Positions 1 through 12,198 are shown, numbered from the stretch's first letter. The stretch is 64,000 nt of DNA from Tridacna crocea (GCA_943736015.1 OX031065.1:51562992-51626991); one strand, 5' to 3'. Translations and numbers: made by a program. The notes: generated by a model from the sequence alone, not told the origin.

Positions 1-868
1 GACCCTTTGCTGTTAATGACAGCTTGGTATCGTCTTTGTATGTACCCAATTAGGTATAACTATTTGTGGAAATGGAATTCCTTTCCTAGACAAGAAATGC
101 ATCAGGTTGTTCATTGCTTTGTGGCTGGACTTGACAAGCTGAAATACGTATTCTAACTCATTCCACGCTGGATACTGTCCATTTGAACGTGCTCTTGGGC
201 AACATGGGCCGTGGACGTACGAGCATTATCTCTATTAAAATGAACCCATTGCCAACAGTACCAGCATATAACCTTACCTATGTGCCGAGAATTTCAAATT
301 GATACCCCTTGGCAGTCACTTAGCCTCGATCGACCACAACCAGGCACAACCAGGTTAGTCCGTCCATCCCAGATTATCCAGTCCCATATCATGATACAGT
401 CGCCCCATACGGATCATGCTCAGCAATGTTTGCAGCATGAAACCTCTCCCCTGATGTCTTCACACACAAACACGGTGTAGTCCAAGCAATATCGGGACTT
501 ATCCGTATCCAACCAACATGGTTCATCGTCCAAGCAAACCAAGCCTGACAGTGATTTCGAGATAGGAGGATACGAATACATGGTCTTCTCGTGCAACCGT
601 ATGCCTACGGTTCGAGTCGAAACTCTGACCCCAGAAGCATTTCAAAGGTCAGAACGCAGTTAAGTTGCAGTTGCAAAGCGGTTTCTCCGAACCTGGATGA
701 CCAAATATCGACCATCAGCTGCAGCTGTAGCCCTTCTCCTGTCAACACCATGTTGCCTGATAGTTGTACTATACAGCCCAGGCTCTGGTGATAACAGTAT
801 GGTGCATACCAAGTGGCTCACCTACCTCACGATAAACAGCCACTTAATTTTAACATTCCAACTGTTTG
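1..868 (-). pseudogene. Tc1-like transposase, decayed fragment
   Basis: Reading the minus strand in several frames gives pieces in the order of a Tc1/mariner transposase. The helix-turn-helix part (YLVIQVRRNRFATAT) lies near 665-715. The catalytic core follows, with GDCIMIWD and IIWDGRTNLVV near 325-405 and a DNARTSTAHVAQEH-like block near 150-240. The conserved tail RRYQAVINSKG lies at about 1-45. In the family these parts cut and paste the element at TA sites. Several frame changes and stops separate the pieces, so the copy is dead. The window edge cuts its 3' side and I see no terminal inverted repeats. The family call is firm from motif order; the boundaries are approximate. Confidence 0.75.
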
Positions 869-1642
869 CACATGTAGAGAAGTGCATATGACAAATGTTT
901 TGTGACATTCGCATTTGTTATATTAACGTAAAAATATTTAGCCTTTTAAAAGAAACCGAAGAATAAAGAGAGTACTTAAGTTTGGTACATGTACATGCTG
1001 TTTATCAAAACACTATGAAAATTGAGGATATCTGCATTTGCTAGATTTGCCTGAGGAATTTGCCTGTCATACAGGGCAATATATGTACTAGGGACTTCCT
1101 TGATACACCACTAAATGATTTCCAATATTAACAGAAGAAAAATATAGAATACAGACTCTGATATGGTGCTAGGAAATATCAGTGCTTAACAAACTTTGAG
1201 TGGTGAAGAATAAAGTAGAACAGTAATAGAATTTGATGAACAGTATGTGGCAGTTCCTTTTACAAAATAAAACAGAAAACAGCACAAATGCAACAATGAT
1301 TTACTAAACAAGAAAACCATTATGAATATATACGAGTAAGTGATAATTATAATATGTATTATCTTAAATATTCAGGCTGGTGGAAGTAACTTAACTCATT
1401 ACAATCGACAAATTTTAGACAAAAATTGAAAGTATTTGTAGATGACAAAATAAGGATCACAATTTTTTTTTTCAAACTTTTTATTTTCAAGGGATTGTGT
1501 GATAAAGAGATAAAAGTAAGAAATTTACTATGGGAGTCAAATCGGGATATTCGCCTTGCATGCATGTAAATTTGTGCATACTTGGTCGTTCTATAAAAGG
1601 ATAGTTCATGATAAAACTGTATGCCTAAATGGAGAGACGAAC
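869..1642. other. AT-rich DNA downstream of the last visible galactosyltransferase exon
   Basis: I looked on the minus strand for the terminal B4GALT exon and found no convincing match. The stretch is AT-rich with no repeat I recognise and is probably intron. Confidence 0.4.
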
Positions 1643-1765
1643 CTCATTTTCATGTCGTCGTCCTCACCGCCCCAGCCCCAATATATATTGGAAAATCCAT
1701 TTACTTTTTTGAAGGTCTCTTTGTGGAATATTGTGACTCCGCCCATATAACCCACATAAAACTGC
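1643..1765 (-). CDS. Beta-1,4-galactosyltransferase, catalytic exon (GWGGEDDD)
   Basis: This exon reads QFYVGYMGGVTIF, then KKVNGFSNIYWGW and GGEDDDMKMR. It holds the acceptor-binding and catalytic hallmark of the GT7 family, WGWGGEDDD, and the YxGGV strand before it. The acceptor AG is at 1767-1766 and one leading base completes the codon begun by the upstream exon (TC + G, Ser). The donor is a weaker GTTCGT at 1642-1641, leaving phase 2. In vertebrate B4GALT1 the Tyr just before FGGV favours UDP-galactose, while invertebrate GalNAc-transferases have Ile or Leu there. Here it is Tyr (GYMGGV), so galactose is the likelier donor sugar; this is an inference. The C-terminal exon(s) were not found. 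Confidence 0.88.
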
Positions 1766-2254
1766 CTGCAACGAAAATAAACAAAAATCAATAGAATCGT
1801 AGTGTCAATAGCGAACAACCATGGAAGGCCTTTCACAACTATTGTTGCCTTCGTGGCGAGTGATCAAAATCAAACTGCAAAAAAATTCGGTCATACTTCG
1901 AATCAACACTTTCCGCTTTGCTGGAAAACCATAGACATGAGCAATAATAAAATTGCAATTATTGTGGTAGTGTTTTGAGACCTAAAATGACCGTGGACTT
2001 TATAGGTGCTACAAGTCTTAGCTTTATAAACTCGACCTGTTTCGACGTTTGAAAATATAATTCGCGAGACTCGGAAAGAGTTTTGTTAATGGCTTCAATA
2101 CAGAAAGGGGTAAGTAAAAATCCATGATCGTTGCAACATATCCGTATTTACATCTAAAATTGTCCAGATTATACCATTTTGAAGCACTGTAAGTCATATG
2201 ATGACAAACATAGCAAGTTGGCAACGCACGTGTTAGATGTAAACCGATCATTAC

Positions 2255-2259
2255 TTAAC
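2255..2259. repeat. Target-site duplication TTAAC (left)
   Basis: TTAAC directly precedes the CACACTGATC terminus and is repeated right after the other terminus at 5071-5075. Confidence 0.85.
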
Positions 2260-5070
2260 CACACTGATCAACGTGAGCCGCGGACACCATGTGTTCTCGG
2301 TACACCAGATCGAATTTTTCATGGAAGAACCGGAGGTGGTGTAAGTATTTTCATTTTCATGGACCTGATTAACCTAGATAGAGATGCTGATTTACAGCAA
2401 TGTCAAGACGAATGATTGATCTGTTTACACACATACTAGGGAATAATAATACCATCATATAAGCGAGCTGTGGCTTTATGAGCAACTGGGTCTTATTGTT
2501 TTGAAGTTTGTTGCCGATTTTCGGACAAAATCCCCTAACCATTGTTCATTTTACAAGTTTGTATGATAAGATAAATGTATTCCCTAGAGGAACACAAAAT
2601 TTCGCTTATAAATGTCCATCCAAAGCGAATATATAAATTTTTGAATGGACCTGGGTAGAGGAAAAAATGCTAACAAGACACCATTTTCATTTTCAGAGTA
2701 TGTACATGGACACCAGATCAGAAAAAGCTTGTGGTAACTGGACACAACCTTTAAATCATCAATATTTCTGCCTGAAACTCGATGCATGGGCTGTATACGA
2801 CGACTATTTTTGTAAACATTATGTCACTACGGTCCATTAATTGATAAAGAGCATGTTCAACGCAATTTTATTACTTGTAGCACTTGCTTTTTTGAAATAT
2901 TTGCAATAATGCGGCAATTTACGAAGTAGACCTACGATGCTTGATCACAATTGACCGGTCATTGCCTCCAATGTTGGTGCAAGACATGTTCTTCTTTTTT
3001 ATAGCGTTTCAGTTTTATGAATGGCGTATTAACCCATTACCACGCAATCACGAGCTTTAACGCCCTGGGAAAGATGGCTTCGAAAAACATTGTCTATAAA
3101 GAAAAACCCCTATTAACTAATACAGAGTGTACATTATTTACCACATTTGGCCTGATTCTTAGTTTAAATAATTTTCAAATCCGCTTGGCCAACTGCCAGC
3201 GGGCTCTTAGAATGGCGTTCTACCCTTCGTACATTTGCATGCGTGCGTTTGTTCGTCTACGCGTTTATTTCTAACATTTTTATTTGATTGACTTCTCCTC
3301 AGAAACCACCGAGTGGAAATCAACAAAATTCAACGTGGATGATTCCATAAATTTCTTTCGAGATACTTCGATCCTTTAAAAAAGATGGCTTATGTGGAAG
3401 GAGCTTATTTTTCCGTGTACGGCGCGTTGTGAAAATTGTAAAATTTGTCCTCCCAAAAGAACTCAATCACGAGATTGGCATTGGATAGCTTTCTATCACA
3501 TTCCTTCAATAAATTTTGATATGCTGAAAAACATGGCTTTTGTTGGTGGGACTTATTTTCTCTTTGTGTCATAAAGCGGAAGTACTTGCAGCTCTTTAAA
3601 TAAATTCATTAGTAATACATGTATGTAGATCTACATGTATTTCATAACACAGATGATCACTGATAATGTTTTATTTTGTCCAATATGCTGGAAACATTAT
3701 CAGTGATCATCTGTGTTATGAAATACATGTAGATCTACATACATGTATTATCAATGAATTTATTTAAAGAGCTGCAAGTACTTCCGCTTTATGTCACAAA
3801 GAGAAAATTAGTCCCACCAATAAAAGCCATGTTTTTCAAAAGCAGATCAAAATTTATTGAAGGAATGTGATAGAAAGCTACCCAATGCCAATCTCGTGAT
3901 TGAGTTCTTTTGAGAGGACAAATTTTACAATTTTCACAACGCGACGTACACGGAAAATAAGCTCCTTCCACATAAGCCATCTTTTTTAAAGGATCGAAGT
4001 ATCTCGAAAGAAATATATGGAATCATCCACGTTGAATTTTGTTGATTTCCACTCGGTGGTTTCTGAGGAGAAGTCAATTAAATAAAAATGTTAGAAATAA
4101 ACGCGTAGACGAACAAACGCACGCATGCAGATGTACGAAGGTTAGAACACCATTCTAAGAGCCCGCTGGCAGTCGGCCAAGCGGATTTGAAAATTATTTA
4201 AACTAAGAATCAGGCCAAATGTGGTAAATAATGTACACTCTGTATTAGTTAATAGGGGTTTTTCTTTATAGACAATGTTTTTCGAAGCCATCTTTCCCAG
4301 GGCATTAAAGCTCGTGATTGCGTGGTAATGGGTTAATATGCCATTCATAAAACTGAAACGCTGTAAAAAAAAGAACATGTCTTGCACAAACATTGGAGGC
4401 AATGACCGGTCAATTGTGATCAAGCATCGTAGGTCTACTTCGTAAATTGCCGCATCATTGCAAATATTTCAAAAAAGCAAGTGCTACAAGTAATGAAATT
4501 GCGTTGTACATGCTCTTTATCAGGTAATGGACCGTAGTGACATTATGTTTACAAAAACAGTCTTCGTATACAGCCCATGCATCGAGTTTCAGGCAGAGAT
4601 ATTGATGATTTAAAGGTTGGTGTCCAGTTACCACAAGCTTTTTCTGATCTGGTGTCCATGTACATGCTCTGAAAATGAAAATGGTGTCTTGTTAGCATAT
4701 TTTCCTCTACCCAGGTCCATTCAAAAACGTATATTTTCGCTTTGGATGGAAATTTCTGAGTGAAATTTTGTGTTCCTCTAGGGAATACATTTATCTTATC
4801 ATACAAACTTGTAAAATGAACAATGGTTAGGGGATTTTGTCCGAAAATCGGCAACAAACTTCAAAACAATAAGACCCAGTTGCTCATAAAACCACAGCTC
4901 GCTTATATGGTGGTATTATTATTCCCTAAGTGTGTAAACAGATCAATCATTCGTCTTGACATTGCTGTAAATCAACATTTCTATCTAGGTTAATCAGGTC
5001 CATAAAAATGAAAATACACCACCTCCGGTTCTTCCATGGAAAATTCTCACGGCTCACGTTGATCAGTGTG
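2260..5070. mobile_element. Giant palindromic (foldback) transposon, copy 1, with 5-bp TSD
   Basis: The element is an almost complete inverted repeat. The left arm (about 2260-3675) reappears reverse-complemented as the right arm (about 3695-5070), separated by only about 20 bases near 3675-3695. The ends read CACACTGATCAACGTGAGCC and its complement. TTAAC flanks both sides (2255-2259 and 5071-5075), so the element moved as a unit and made a 5-bp target duplication. The arms differ by scattered substitutions and small indels. No transposase is visible, so it is non-autonomous. It sits in the B4GALT intron. A second copy with a different 5-bp duplication lies at 26703-29899. Confidence 0.9.
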
Positions 5071-5309
5071 TTAACGATACCAAAAGCACAGTTATTTACA
5101 ACTAACAATTTTCCCGTGAAAAATGCTTACGCAATTGACCACGTTTAAAAATTGAATGTACAAACTGTTAGTCAACTAGTCAACGGACATGTTTTTTGAG
5201 AAAGATTTCAATAGAAAAGTGTGTATTTTTTTTAATTTGAGGCCTAGCAACTTTTAGAACGGTCAAGCAGTCTATTTCAAACAGGAATGTATTGTCTAAA
5301 TCATTTAAC

Positions 5310-5560
5310 CTGATCCTGACCTTTATGCTGAATATATAAGTAGGCATATAAATCATTATCTCCCTCTAGATGACATTCTTCAAATACAAATCTATCTAAT
5401 TTGGGCATACTGGGTACAGAAGCGGACTATTTTTTTCAAAACAACCGTTAATTTGACTTTCAAAATGAAATAAACGTTTACTCTATAAGTTGCCACCCGG
5501 TGCGATTCATTCACCTACAGATAATCAGCCAGCATGTAACTATGCATAGACTATTTATTA
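5310..5560. repeat. Dispersed repeat, uninterrupted paralogue of a split copy
   Basis: The stretch around TGACATTCTTCAAATAC, followed by an ATCTATCTAATTTGGGCAT-like stretch and GGTGCGATTCATT, recurs as two halves at about 6970-7001 and 8754-8900. There it is interrupted exactly by the type A element at 7002-8753. It therefore acts as an empty-site paralogue for that insertion. I do not recognise the repeat itself. Confidence 0.7.
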
Positions 5561-7001
5561 AAACAGCTTCTACATGCTTAGGTAAAGACTAATAGCTTCG
5601 ATATAAGCCCTAATTTTCCCAGGTATTAGGGAGATGGGGGTGCATCATAACATTCGGCATACCTCGGATGATAGGAGCCATCATATCCCTCGTAACTAGT
5701 GGCTTGATATGTAGCAGATCGGTACATTCATCGCCTGGAAATAGGTGGGTTTACCGTTCTGAAAATTGTAAGACTCCTCTTACAAAAGAAAGCTGGAGTT
5801 TCATTGTTTTATTAAAATCTTTCTTAAGTTATATTTCAGTTGATAAACAGTTCGTACATTCATTTTTTAACGTGGTTTATCAATTCCAATTGAAGTTTTC
5901 ATCGACAAATAGACATGTGTGAATAACTTCATCGAGGTTGTTTCTGCCGTTGCTGAACGACTGCCAGTGAGGCGCTATATATAGAATCACGTGATTCTCA
6001 GTTGAAATGGAAAGACCGTTATACGGCGAGCTTAGATGTAAGCACGGAATCGACCCAGTTGTGACGAGTGGCATCATAGCAGACAGGTCGAATCTTCTAA
6101 GGATATGACATGCGCAGACAAGGGCATATTAACAGAACTCCGACCATTATTCGGTTGGTTGGATGTGTTAGGGTTTAACGCCACTTTAACAGCTAAGGTC
6201 ATGGCTGTCGGTGACGCACATGTGTTTCCTGGCTTTCTCACACAGGTACTTACACAACTTAAAGCTTGGCTTTGTACTATCAATATCCTCGATTCGGGCC
6301 TACCTTGTAAACAACGCTGGTTTTTGTCAGATTCTCCCTAGATTCCGATCATCAAACTGTAAGAACGTGTACCATATTAGGTCCTTTTCATGGCATGTCT
6401 TTGACGATATTAGTACACCACAAGCAAAAGTTTGCACAGGATCTCAGTTCAATCGAGATCTGAAAAAAACTTCACCTGTGAAATGTACTCTAAACCAGCT
6501 ACATCCCACCCACTTTTTGACATGATCGGTAATTCCTTCGCTTGATGTAGAGCGATCCTTCTGACGTTATTCAGTTACAGAAATTCATATCCACTCATTC
6601 ATCCTAATTGTAATCGTCCAAATGTGTGCAAGTTTATCCCACACAAGTCCAGTTTGAATTAAAAATCATTAGAAGTGAATTTACGCCGAGAGAACCATAA
6701 CTGGCATACAGGGCTAGCGGTCCTTCACCTCTCGTAACCAAAACTTCCGGTTTTGACCCATTTAGGTACAATACATTCGAAGTTCGTTTAAATGCATTTC
6801 GATGGAAATACTTTTGCTATCTTTGCAAATAATTGCTAAAATACCCTAACCTCATGCAATAATAGCATTAATTCACGTTTTTTCTTTAAGTCGACCATGA
6901 AAATGAGTGTGCATAAACACATTTTTCAGTCCTCTACGAATGTTAACAACCTCATAAACGTGGATTAACCCAATATTATCTCTCCCTGGATGACATTCTA
7001 C
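5561..7001. other. Intronic DNA with minor dispersed repeat sequence
   Basis: No gene was recognised. A short piece near 6205-6250 (GTGTTTCCTGGCTTTCTCAC) recurs in reverse near 51977-52005, so part of 6.1-6.3 kb is a dispersed repeat. The frames over it are not supported as genes. Confidence 0.35.
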
Positions 7002-8753
7002 AACAAGAGGGCCAAGATGGCCCTGAATTTTTTTTTGAGGTATTGAAACTTCGGAGAAAAAAATCATTATTTTGCCAAACAATTTTGCAAAGGTCACCTG
7101 TAAAAATCATTTCAAAATCTGTCACCACCCCTACAGTCATCATCACAGCAATGATTTCGAAGAATCAGAATTCTGCAAATAAATTTTGGGATAGATCACC
7201 TAAGAACAATTTCTTGAAGAAGAGCACATGATAGTGACTAAAACACAAGTAGAACAAGACAAAGAACACTACATGCAGGTGCCAGCAATTGGCTACTGTT
7301 TTTCGACGAACAGAAATTTGAATAACAACTTTTGAAAAAGGTCGCCCGTGAAATTATTTCAAAATCTGACGAGCAGTTTCAGAGAAGAATAATTTTTTAG
7401 AAATTCCTCTTCATGTCGTTCCTGTAGTACAAATAGCCCCCACCATTAGAGCCATGCTTCTTGAAAGATCACAATTTTGTGAACAATTTTGAAAGAGTCA
7501 TCCAAGGACTCCCAGCGGTTTCAGAGAAGATGATTTTTTAAGAAATTTTTTTATGTTCTTATAGTGTAAACATCCCACAGCCATCAGAGCTATGTTTCTT
7601 AGTGGATCAAAATTTTCCGAACAATTTGCAGAATGGGTCACCCAAAAAACATTTCTGTGAAATCATTTTAAAATCTGACTAGTCCTTGCAGAAAAGAAGA
7701 ATTTTTAAGAATTTCTTCATGTTCATATTGCAAGTGTCTCCTCAAGTGTCTCCCCCCCTCAGAGTCATAGATCTTGAACAGTTTTTGAAAAGGGGTCACC
7801 TAAGGAACATTTCTGTAAAAGTATTTTAAAATCTAACCAGCGGTTTCAGAATAGAAGAATTTTTAAGAATCTCTTTATTTCCGTACAGTGCAAGTAGCCG
7901 CCATTTACCAGAGCCATGTTTCTTGACGGATCAAAATTTCACGTAGCTATCTTCAAAATGGTCATTCAGGGAACATTTCTGTGAAATTATTTTAAATTCT
8001 GACCAGCTGTTTAAAAGATGAAGAATTTTATGAGAATTTCCTCATTTTCGTATAGTGCAAGTAGCCACCCCTTCACCAGAACCATGTTTTATGACGGACC
8101 AAAATTTCGCGAGGAACGTTTGAACAAGGTCATCTAACAAACATGTCTGTGAAATTATTTCAGAATGTGACCATCAGTTTCAGAGAAGAAGAATTTTTAA
8201 GATTTTTTTTCATTTCTGTATAGTGCTAGTAGCCCCTATTCCCCAGAGCCATGTTTCTTGACGGATCAAAATTCCACGACCGATTTTTGGAAAGGGTAAC
8301 CGAAGAAACATATCTGTGGAATTATTTCCAAATCTGACCAACGGTTTCAGGGAAGAAGAATTTTTAAGAATTTCTTTATTTCTGTATAGTGCAAGTAGCC
8401 CCCATTCACCAGAGCCATGTTTCTCGATGGATCAAAATTTCCAGGCCAGTCTTTGAAAAGAGTCACCCTAGGAACATCTCTGTGAAATTATTTCAAATCT
8501 TAACTGCGGTTTCAGAGGAGAAAGTTTTTAAAGATTTTTTTAGAAAATTCCATGGCAACCAGAGGAATCAGATTCTGTGAATAGTCTTTAAGGAGGACCT
8601 CCTTAAGAACATTTCAGCCAAGTTTGGTCCAAATTGGCCAAGCGGTGTCGAGGAGTTGATGTTTAAAGAATTGTTGACGACGCAGGACAGACGATGGACA
8701 CGTGGTGATCCTAAAAACTCTCCTTGAGTACGTTGTGATCAGGTGAGCCAAAA
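7002..8753 (-). mobile_element. Type A tandem-cored element (Helentron/HINE-like), copy 1
   Basis: On the minus strand it begins with TTTTGGCTCACCTGATC (near 8753) and ends with GGCCATCTTGGCCCTCTTGTT-type sequence (7002-7022). The core is about eight diverged units of roughly 165 bp, each with GAAGAATTTTTAAGAATTT, a run about chemically neutral words such as CAGAGCCATGTTTCTTGA, and GGGTCACCCAAGGAACAT-like text. The near-end inverted repeats (GCTCACCTGA and CAGGTGAGC type), the 3' hairpin GGCCATCTTGGCC and the absence of a duplication follow the plan of non-autonomous Helentrons. It encodes nothing and sits in the B4GALT intron. The Helitron-class assignment is an inference from structure. Confidence 0.7.
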
Positions 8754-9186
8754 GCACATCTATCTAATTGGGCATCGGACTACTTTTCTACGCGACAACC
8801 GTTACTTTGAATTCCAAACTAAGATATATATTTGCTCAACATAAAGCTACCTGGTGCGATTCATTTAGCTATGATCAGCAGTTTAGAGAAATCTGGAGCT
8901 AAAGCAGTCCTGATTTCTCCCCAAAAGTATTGATAAAAACTATTTTGTCTCTTGCTACGAGATTACAGCCGATTACGTTGTCTTTGTTTTGGCTCCAAAG
9001 AGGCCCCTATACTACTAATTTTAATTTATGTCAATAGTTTTGACCTGGGTCAGGTTAAATGAAGTCGATAGCATGTGCATTTCACTAATCGTAATACAGT
9101 CGAGGGATTTGATCAATAGAGCACCCGAGGTTTGTGTCAGTGTAAATATCTAATATCAGAATAAATATTCTGTGCAGTCTTTTGAC

Positions 9187-9427
9187 TTAAATCTTTACCA
9201 AACGACAAAAATTTACTCTGGCCCAAATATTGAAAGGATTTGCAGACAACAAATCAAATGTAACTGTAATGACGATTTTTGTTTTTGATTAGGTAGAAAA
9301 CAATGTGGGAAAAGGAGGATCTGCTGGCCGACAGCTTTTTCTCCTTTTCCCACATTGTTTACAAAAGCCTTCTCTTACAGGGTCGTCAAAACCCGAGATT
9401 GTGTGTTGTGTGGTAATGGAATAAACC
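9187..9427 (-). mobile_element. TTAA palindromic MITE (229-bp family), diverged copy
   Basis: It has the family layout: CTTTACCAAACGAC near one end, a central hairpin of GTGGGAAAAGGAG against CTCCTTTTCCCAC at about 9307-9355, and GTGTGGTAATGG near the other end. The loop is diverged (GATCTGCTGGCCGACAGC). Confidence 0.75.
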
Positions 9428-9567
9428 TTTAAGTGCCCCCCCCTTTTTTTTACATCTTCCACTTCAAGGATTGAATGATGTCTACACGTTCCACTCGTTC
9501 GTAGTGTTTCTATTTTATCGGTGTTGCGCACCGCAATTTTCTTCAAGCTGCGGGCTCTTTTCATCTT

Positions 9568-9696
9568 TAACCCTTTACCAAACAATCCCTTTCTCTTACG
9601 ACCCCGATATAGACGTCTTTTTGAAAACATTGTGGGAAGAGGAGAAAATGGTGGTAAGTAGCAATATTTTCTACCCTGCTGGAAACAAATTTCAGT
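9568..9696 (+). mobile_element. Half of a TTAA MITE, interrupted by a type B element
   Basis: It starts TTTAACCCTTTACCAAACAA and runs through the GTGGGAAGAGGAGAAAATGG arm. It stops at CAAATTTCAGTTTTT, where the type B element begins. The expected next words of the MITE (TCAGTCACTTTTA type) resume at about 10606 as CAGTTACTTTAAAATG, so the element landed inside the MITE. Confidence 0.7.
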
Positions 9697-10605
9697 TTTT
9701 TAGATTCACTGGCCGAAGGCCAGCGGGCATATGTCATGGCCTTGTGTCCGTCGTGCGTCCGTCCTTCCGTGCGTGCGTCCGTTCGTTAACTTTTATTTAA
9801 AAACATTTTCTCTGAAACTACCCATCCAATTTTGATGAAACTTCACAGAAACAATCTTGCAATGGTCCTCTTCATAATCCCTTGAAAGAATGGAGGGGAA
9901 GGGGGTTTCACAATTTTTATATGGGCTTATGTCGGGAAAACTTTAAAAATCTTCCCATACGGAGCCATAAGGCCTAGGGCTACTCAAGTTTGCATCTATC
10001 TTTATTAAATGGTTGTCTACCAAAGGTGCCAAAATTATGGCCCTGTCATGGGGGTCACAAGTTTTACATGGGCTTATTTAGGGAAAATTTTAAAAATCTA
10101 CTTGTACCAAGCCAAGGCCTAAGGCTACCAAATTTTGCATGTTGCTTCATCTAGTGGGCCTCAACAAGGAGGGCCCAAATTATAGCCTTTGGGTAAAGTT
10201 TGTCCCCACACCAGTGGTCACAAGTTTTACATGGGCTTTTGTGGTGAAAAGCCATGATAAAGTTTAGGGCTACTAAATTTAGCCTTGTCTCATGGATTTC
10301 ATGTTTTACGGGGCCTTATATTGAGAAAACTTTGAAAATCTTCTTGTCTATAACCACACACTCTAGACCTGTATTATTTGGTATGATGCTTTATCTTGCG
10401 GACCTCCACCAGGATTCAAGTAATTATAGCTTTTCGGTCAAAATTGGCTTGCTCGGGGGTCACAACTTTTCGGTAGGATTTTTTAGAAAAAAAAAAGTAT
10501 GTCCTCAAGTTTGAAACTAATTGGCCAAATATTGTAATATTTGACTTGTAGTGCTTTTACTAATTAGCCAGTGAAGCGATACAGGCCCATCATGGCCCTC
10601 TCGTT
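9697..10605 (+). mobile_element. Type B tandem-cored element (Helentron/HINE-like), copy 1
   Basis: The 5' end is TTTTAGATTCACTGGCCGAAGG with the hairpin CTGGCCGAAGGCCAG. The 3' end is AGCCAGTGAAGCGATACAGG followed by CATGGCCCTCTCGTT. CACTGG near the start and CCAGTG near the end form subterminal inverted repeats. The core holds diverged units of about 165 bp around GGCCTAGGGCTACCAAATTT and GTCACAAGTTTTACATGGGC. It is non-coding. The insertion in a MITE gives its boundaries. Confidence 0.7.
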
Positions 10606-10774
10606 CAGTTACTTTAAAATGAGTTTCGAAAACATAATCCTAGAATACTAGCTCTGTGCAGACGTACGCTACATGGCTGACATTGCTTTGCTTCCCCAGC
10701 ATAATATTGCAACCACTGAGAAAACATTTGAAACTCCTCGGTCACTGATACGGAAGTCACACACTAGTACTCAC

Positions 10775-10965
10775 GAAAACTTATATTGCCGTACGAATCT
10801 GGCTGGATGCATCATTATGTCTTTCACACACTTGTAGGAGATGCCTGTATGCAAGGGCAGCATGTCAACATCGTGGAAAACGTAGCAAGGAATATCTGTG
10901 GACTTCGATACTTCATTGAAGCCGGCATTCATTAGCACACCCTTGTTAAATGTAATGTTTTTATC
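10775..10965 (-). CDS. Beta-1,4-galactosyltransferase, FNKG / DVD exon
   Basis: The translation runs DKNITFNKGVLMNAGFNEV, then STDIPCYVFHDVDMLPLHTG, then ISYKCVKDIMMHPARFVRQY and KFS. FNKG corresponds to the family FNRA motif and DVD is the Mn2+-binding DxD-type triad, so the nucleotide-sugar site is intact here. The acceptor TTTTTGCCCAG ends at 10966 and keeps phase 0 with the upstream exon. The donor is GTGAGT at 10774, leaving two bases (TC) that pair with the single leading base of the next exon. The segment between PARF and GYMGGV is a few residues shorter than in vertebrate enzymes, which may be a lineage feature. Confidence 0.92.
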
Positions 10966-11117
10966 CTGGGCAAAAACAGAAAACAAACTGATAGCGCATC
11001 TCATTACTTAATGTAAGTAAAAGTATTTTGTTGTATGCTCCAAACATACTGTGGTGATGGGGTCCCATACAAGGCGATGTATATATTTGTCGTAGGACAT
11101 ACTAAAAAGTGAGCACC

Positions 11118-11235
11118 AACCATTCTTAAGAACGTTCTTCGTCTTATTCTATGAAATTTTATAGATTTGAAAGTAGTACAGCTTCTGATTGGCTAAACTA
11201 AACGTTTTAGCCAAACAGAAATTATATATAATTTT
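11118..11235. repeat. Remnant of the CTTCTGATTGGCTAAAC foldback MITE
   Basis: The words CAACCATTCTTAAGAACG and AGCTTCTGATTGGCTAAACT match one arm of the foldback at 17753-17943. Only about one diverged arm is left. Confidence 0.65.
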
Positions 11236-12198
11236 TCTTATCTAATGGTGTGTTCAAGGAAAGCGTGTTAGATTTCATATTATCTGAATATTGAAGCTGT
11301 ATATATAGCCTTTTCAAAGGCAAACTCAGACACGAACACCATCATCCATGTCTCAACAGACTCTACACAAAAGTACAACACTGTTTTGCAATGGGAGACA
11401 CGTATATTTGATGAACATGACTGGGCACTGACACGACATGTAATGCAACAAAAACCAGAAAACAGCATGCATCAATCGAACCAGAAATCGTATTTTACAT
11501 ACATGTTTCTACGAAGAAACAAGTATACCTTGTAAATAAATTTGTGGTAGAAGTTCGATCTATTATTTCTAATCCGGATCCGAGCACCACACGAAAAAAA
11601 ACCACCTTATAGAGGAACCGTGTATTCAACGCCGGAGGCTCGCGTACATCCCTAGAAACACTGAACTGCGTCAGACATTCTTGCATCATGAGAAATATAT
11701 ATGAAAGAATATAAACAATTCTTGACACTTAACCAAATTTTCAAACTCTAGAAGTACTTCCGAATTTGAATTTAGTAAAGTTCGATGTTCACTTGACGGT
11801 GGTCTCCGTAGAGCTGACCATTCTTATTAAATGGGTTTTAAACACACCTTCCTGAACTGGTCCAATCAGTTTTGTACCCGACCCTGTTTAGACAAATATT
11901 CTCCGCTATACGATGTAACGAGGAGAATAGATAAGTCTTTATTTTTTTTATCTATAATCTCCTTGAGAGATGATGCAGATAAGCTATGTATATGCAAAAT
12001 TTTAAGAAAGAATCTGTCCGTTAGATGAGGTATAGATCTACGTCGTAAATATTTTTTGTCAGAAATGAAATGTTTAGAACATGAAAATACTTGTAAGTAT
12101 GCGACATATTTTACCTCCGGTAGAATAATTTTTGATTAAATAGTTGCTTTTATTTATATCTCAATATAGTTATTATAGGAAAATGAAAGGCTACTTAC
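11236..12198. other. Intron 2 of the galactosyltransferase gene, remaining part
   Basis: No coding frame here continues the enzyme. I saw no recognised element between 11236 and the donor at 12198. Confidence 0.4.

Noticed and set aside
1359-1565. Terminal exon of the galactosyltransferase
   Set aside because: The minus-strand frame lacks the family's C-terminal motifs and has no convincing acceptor.
3392-3980. Cysteine-rich frame (CENCKIC) as a zinc-finger gene
   Set aside because: It lies in the arms of the palindromic transposon, occurs once per arm, and is broken in the second copy.
2260-5070. Firm assignment of the palindromic element to Transib/RAG
   Set aside because: No transposase or nonamer is visible; the heptamer differs at one base and 5-bp duplications occur in other groups too.
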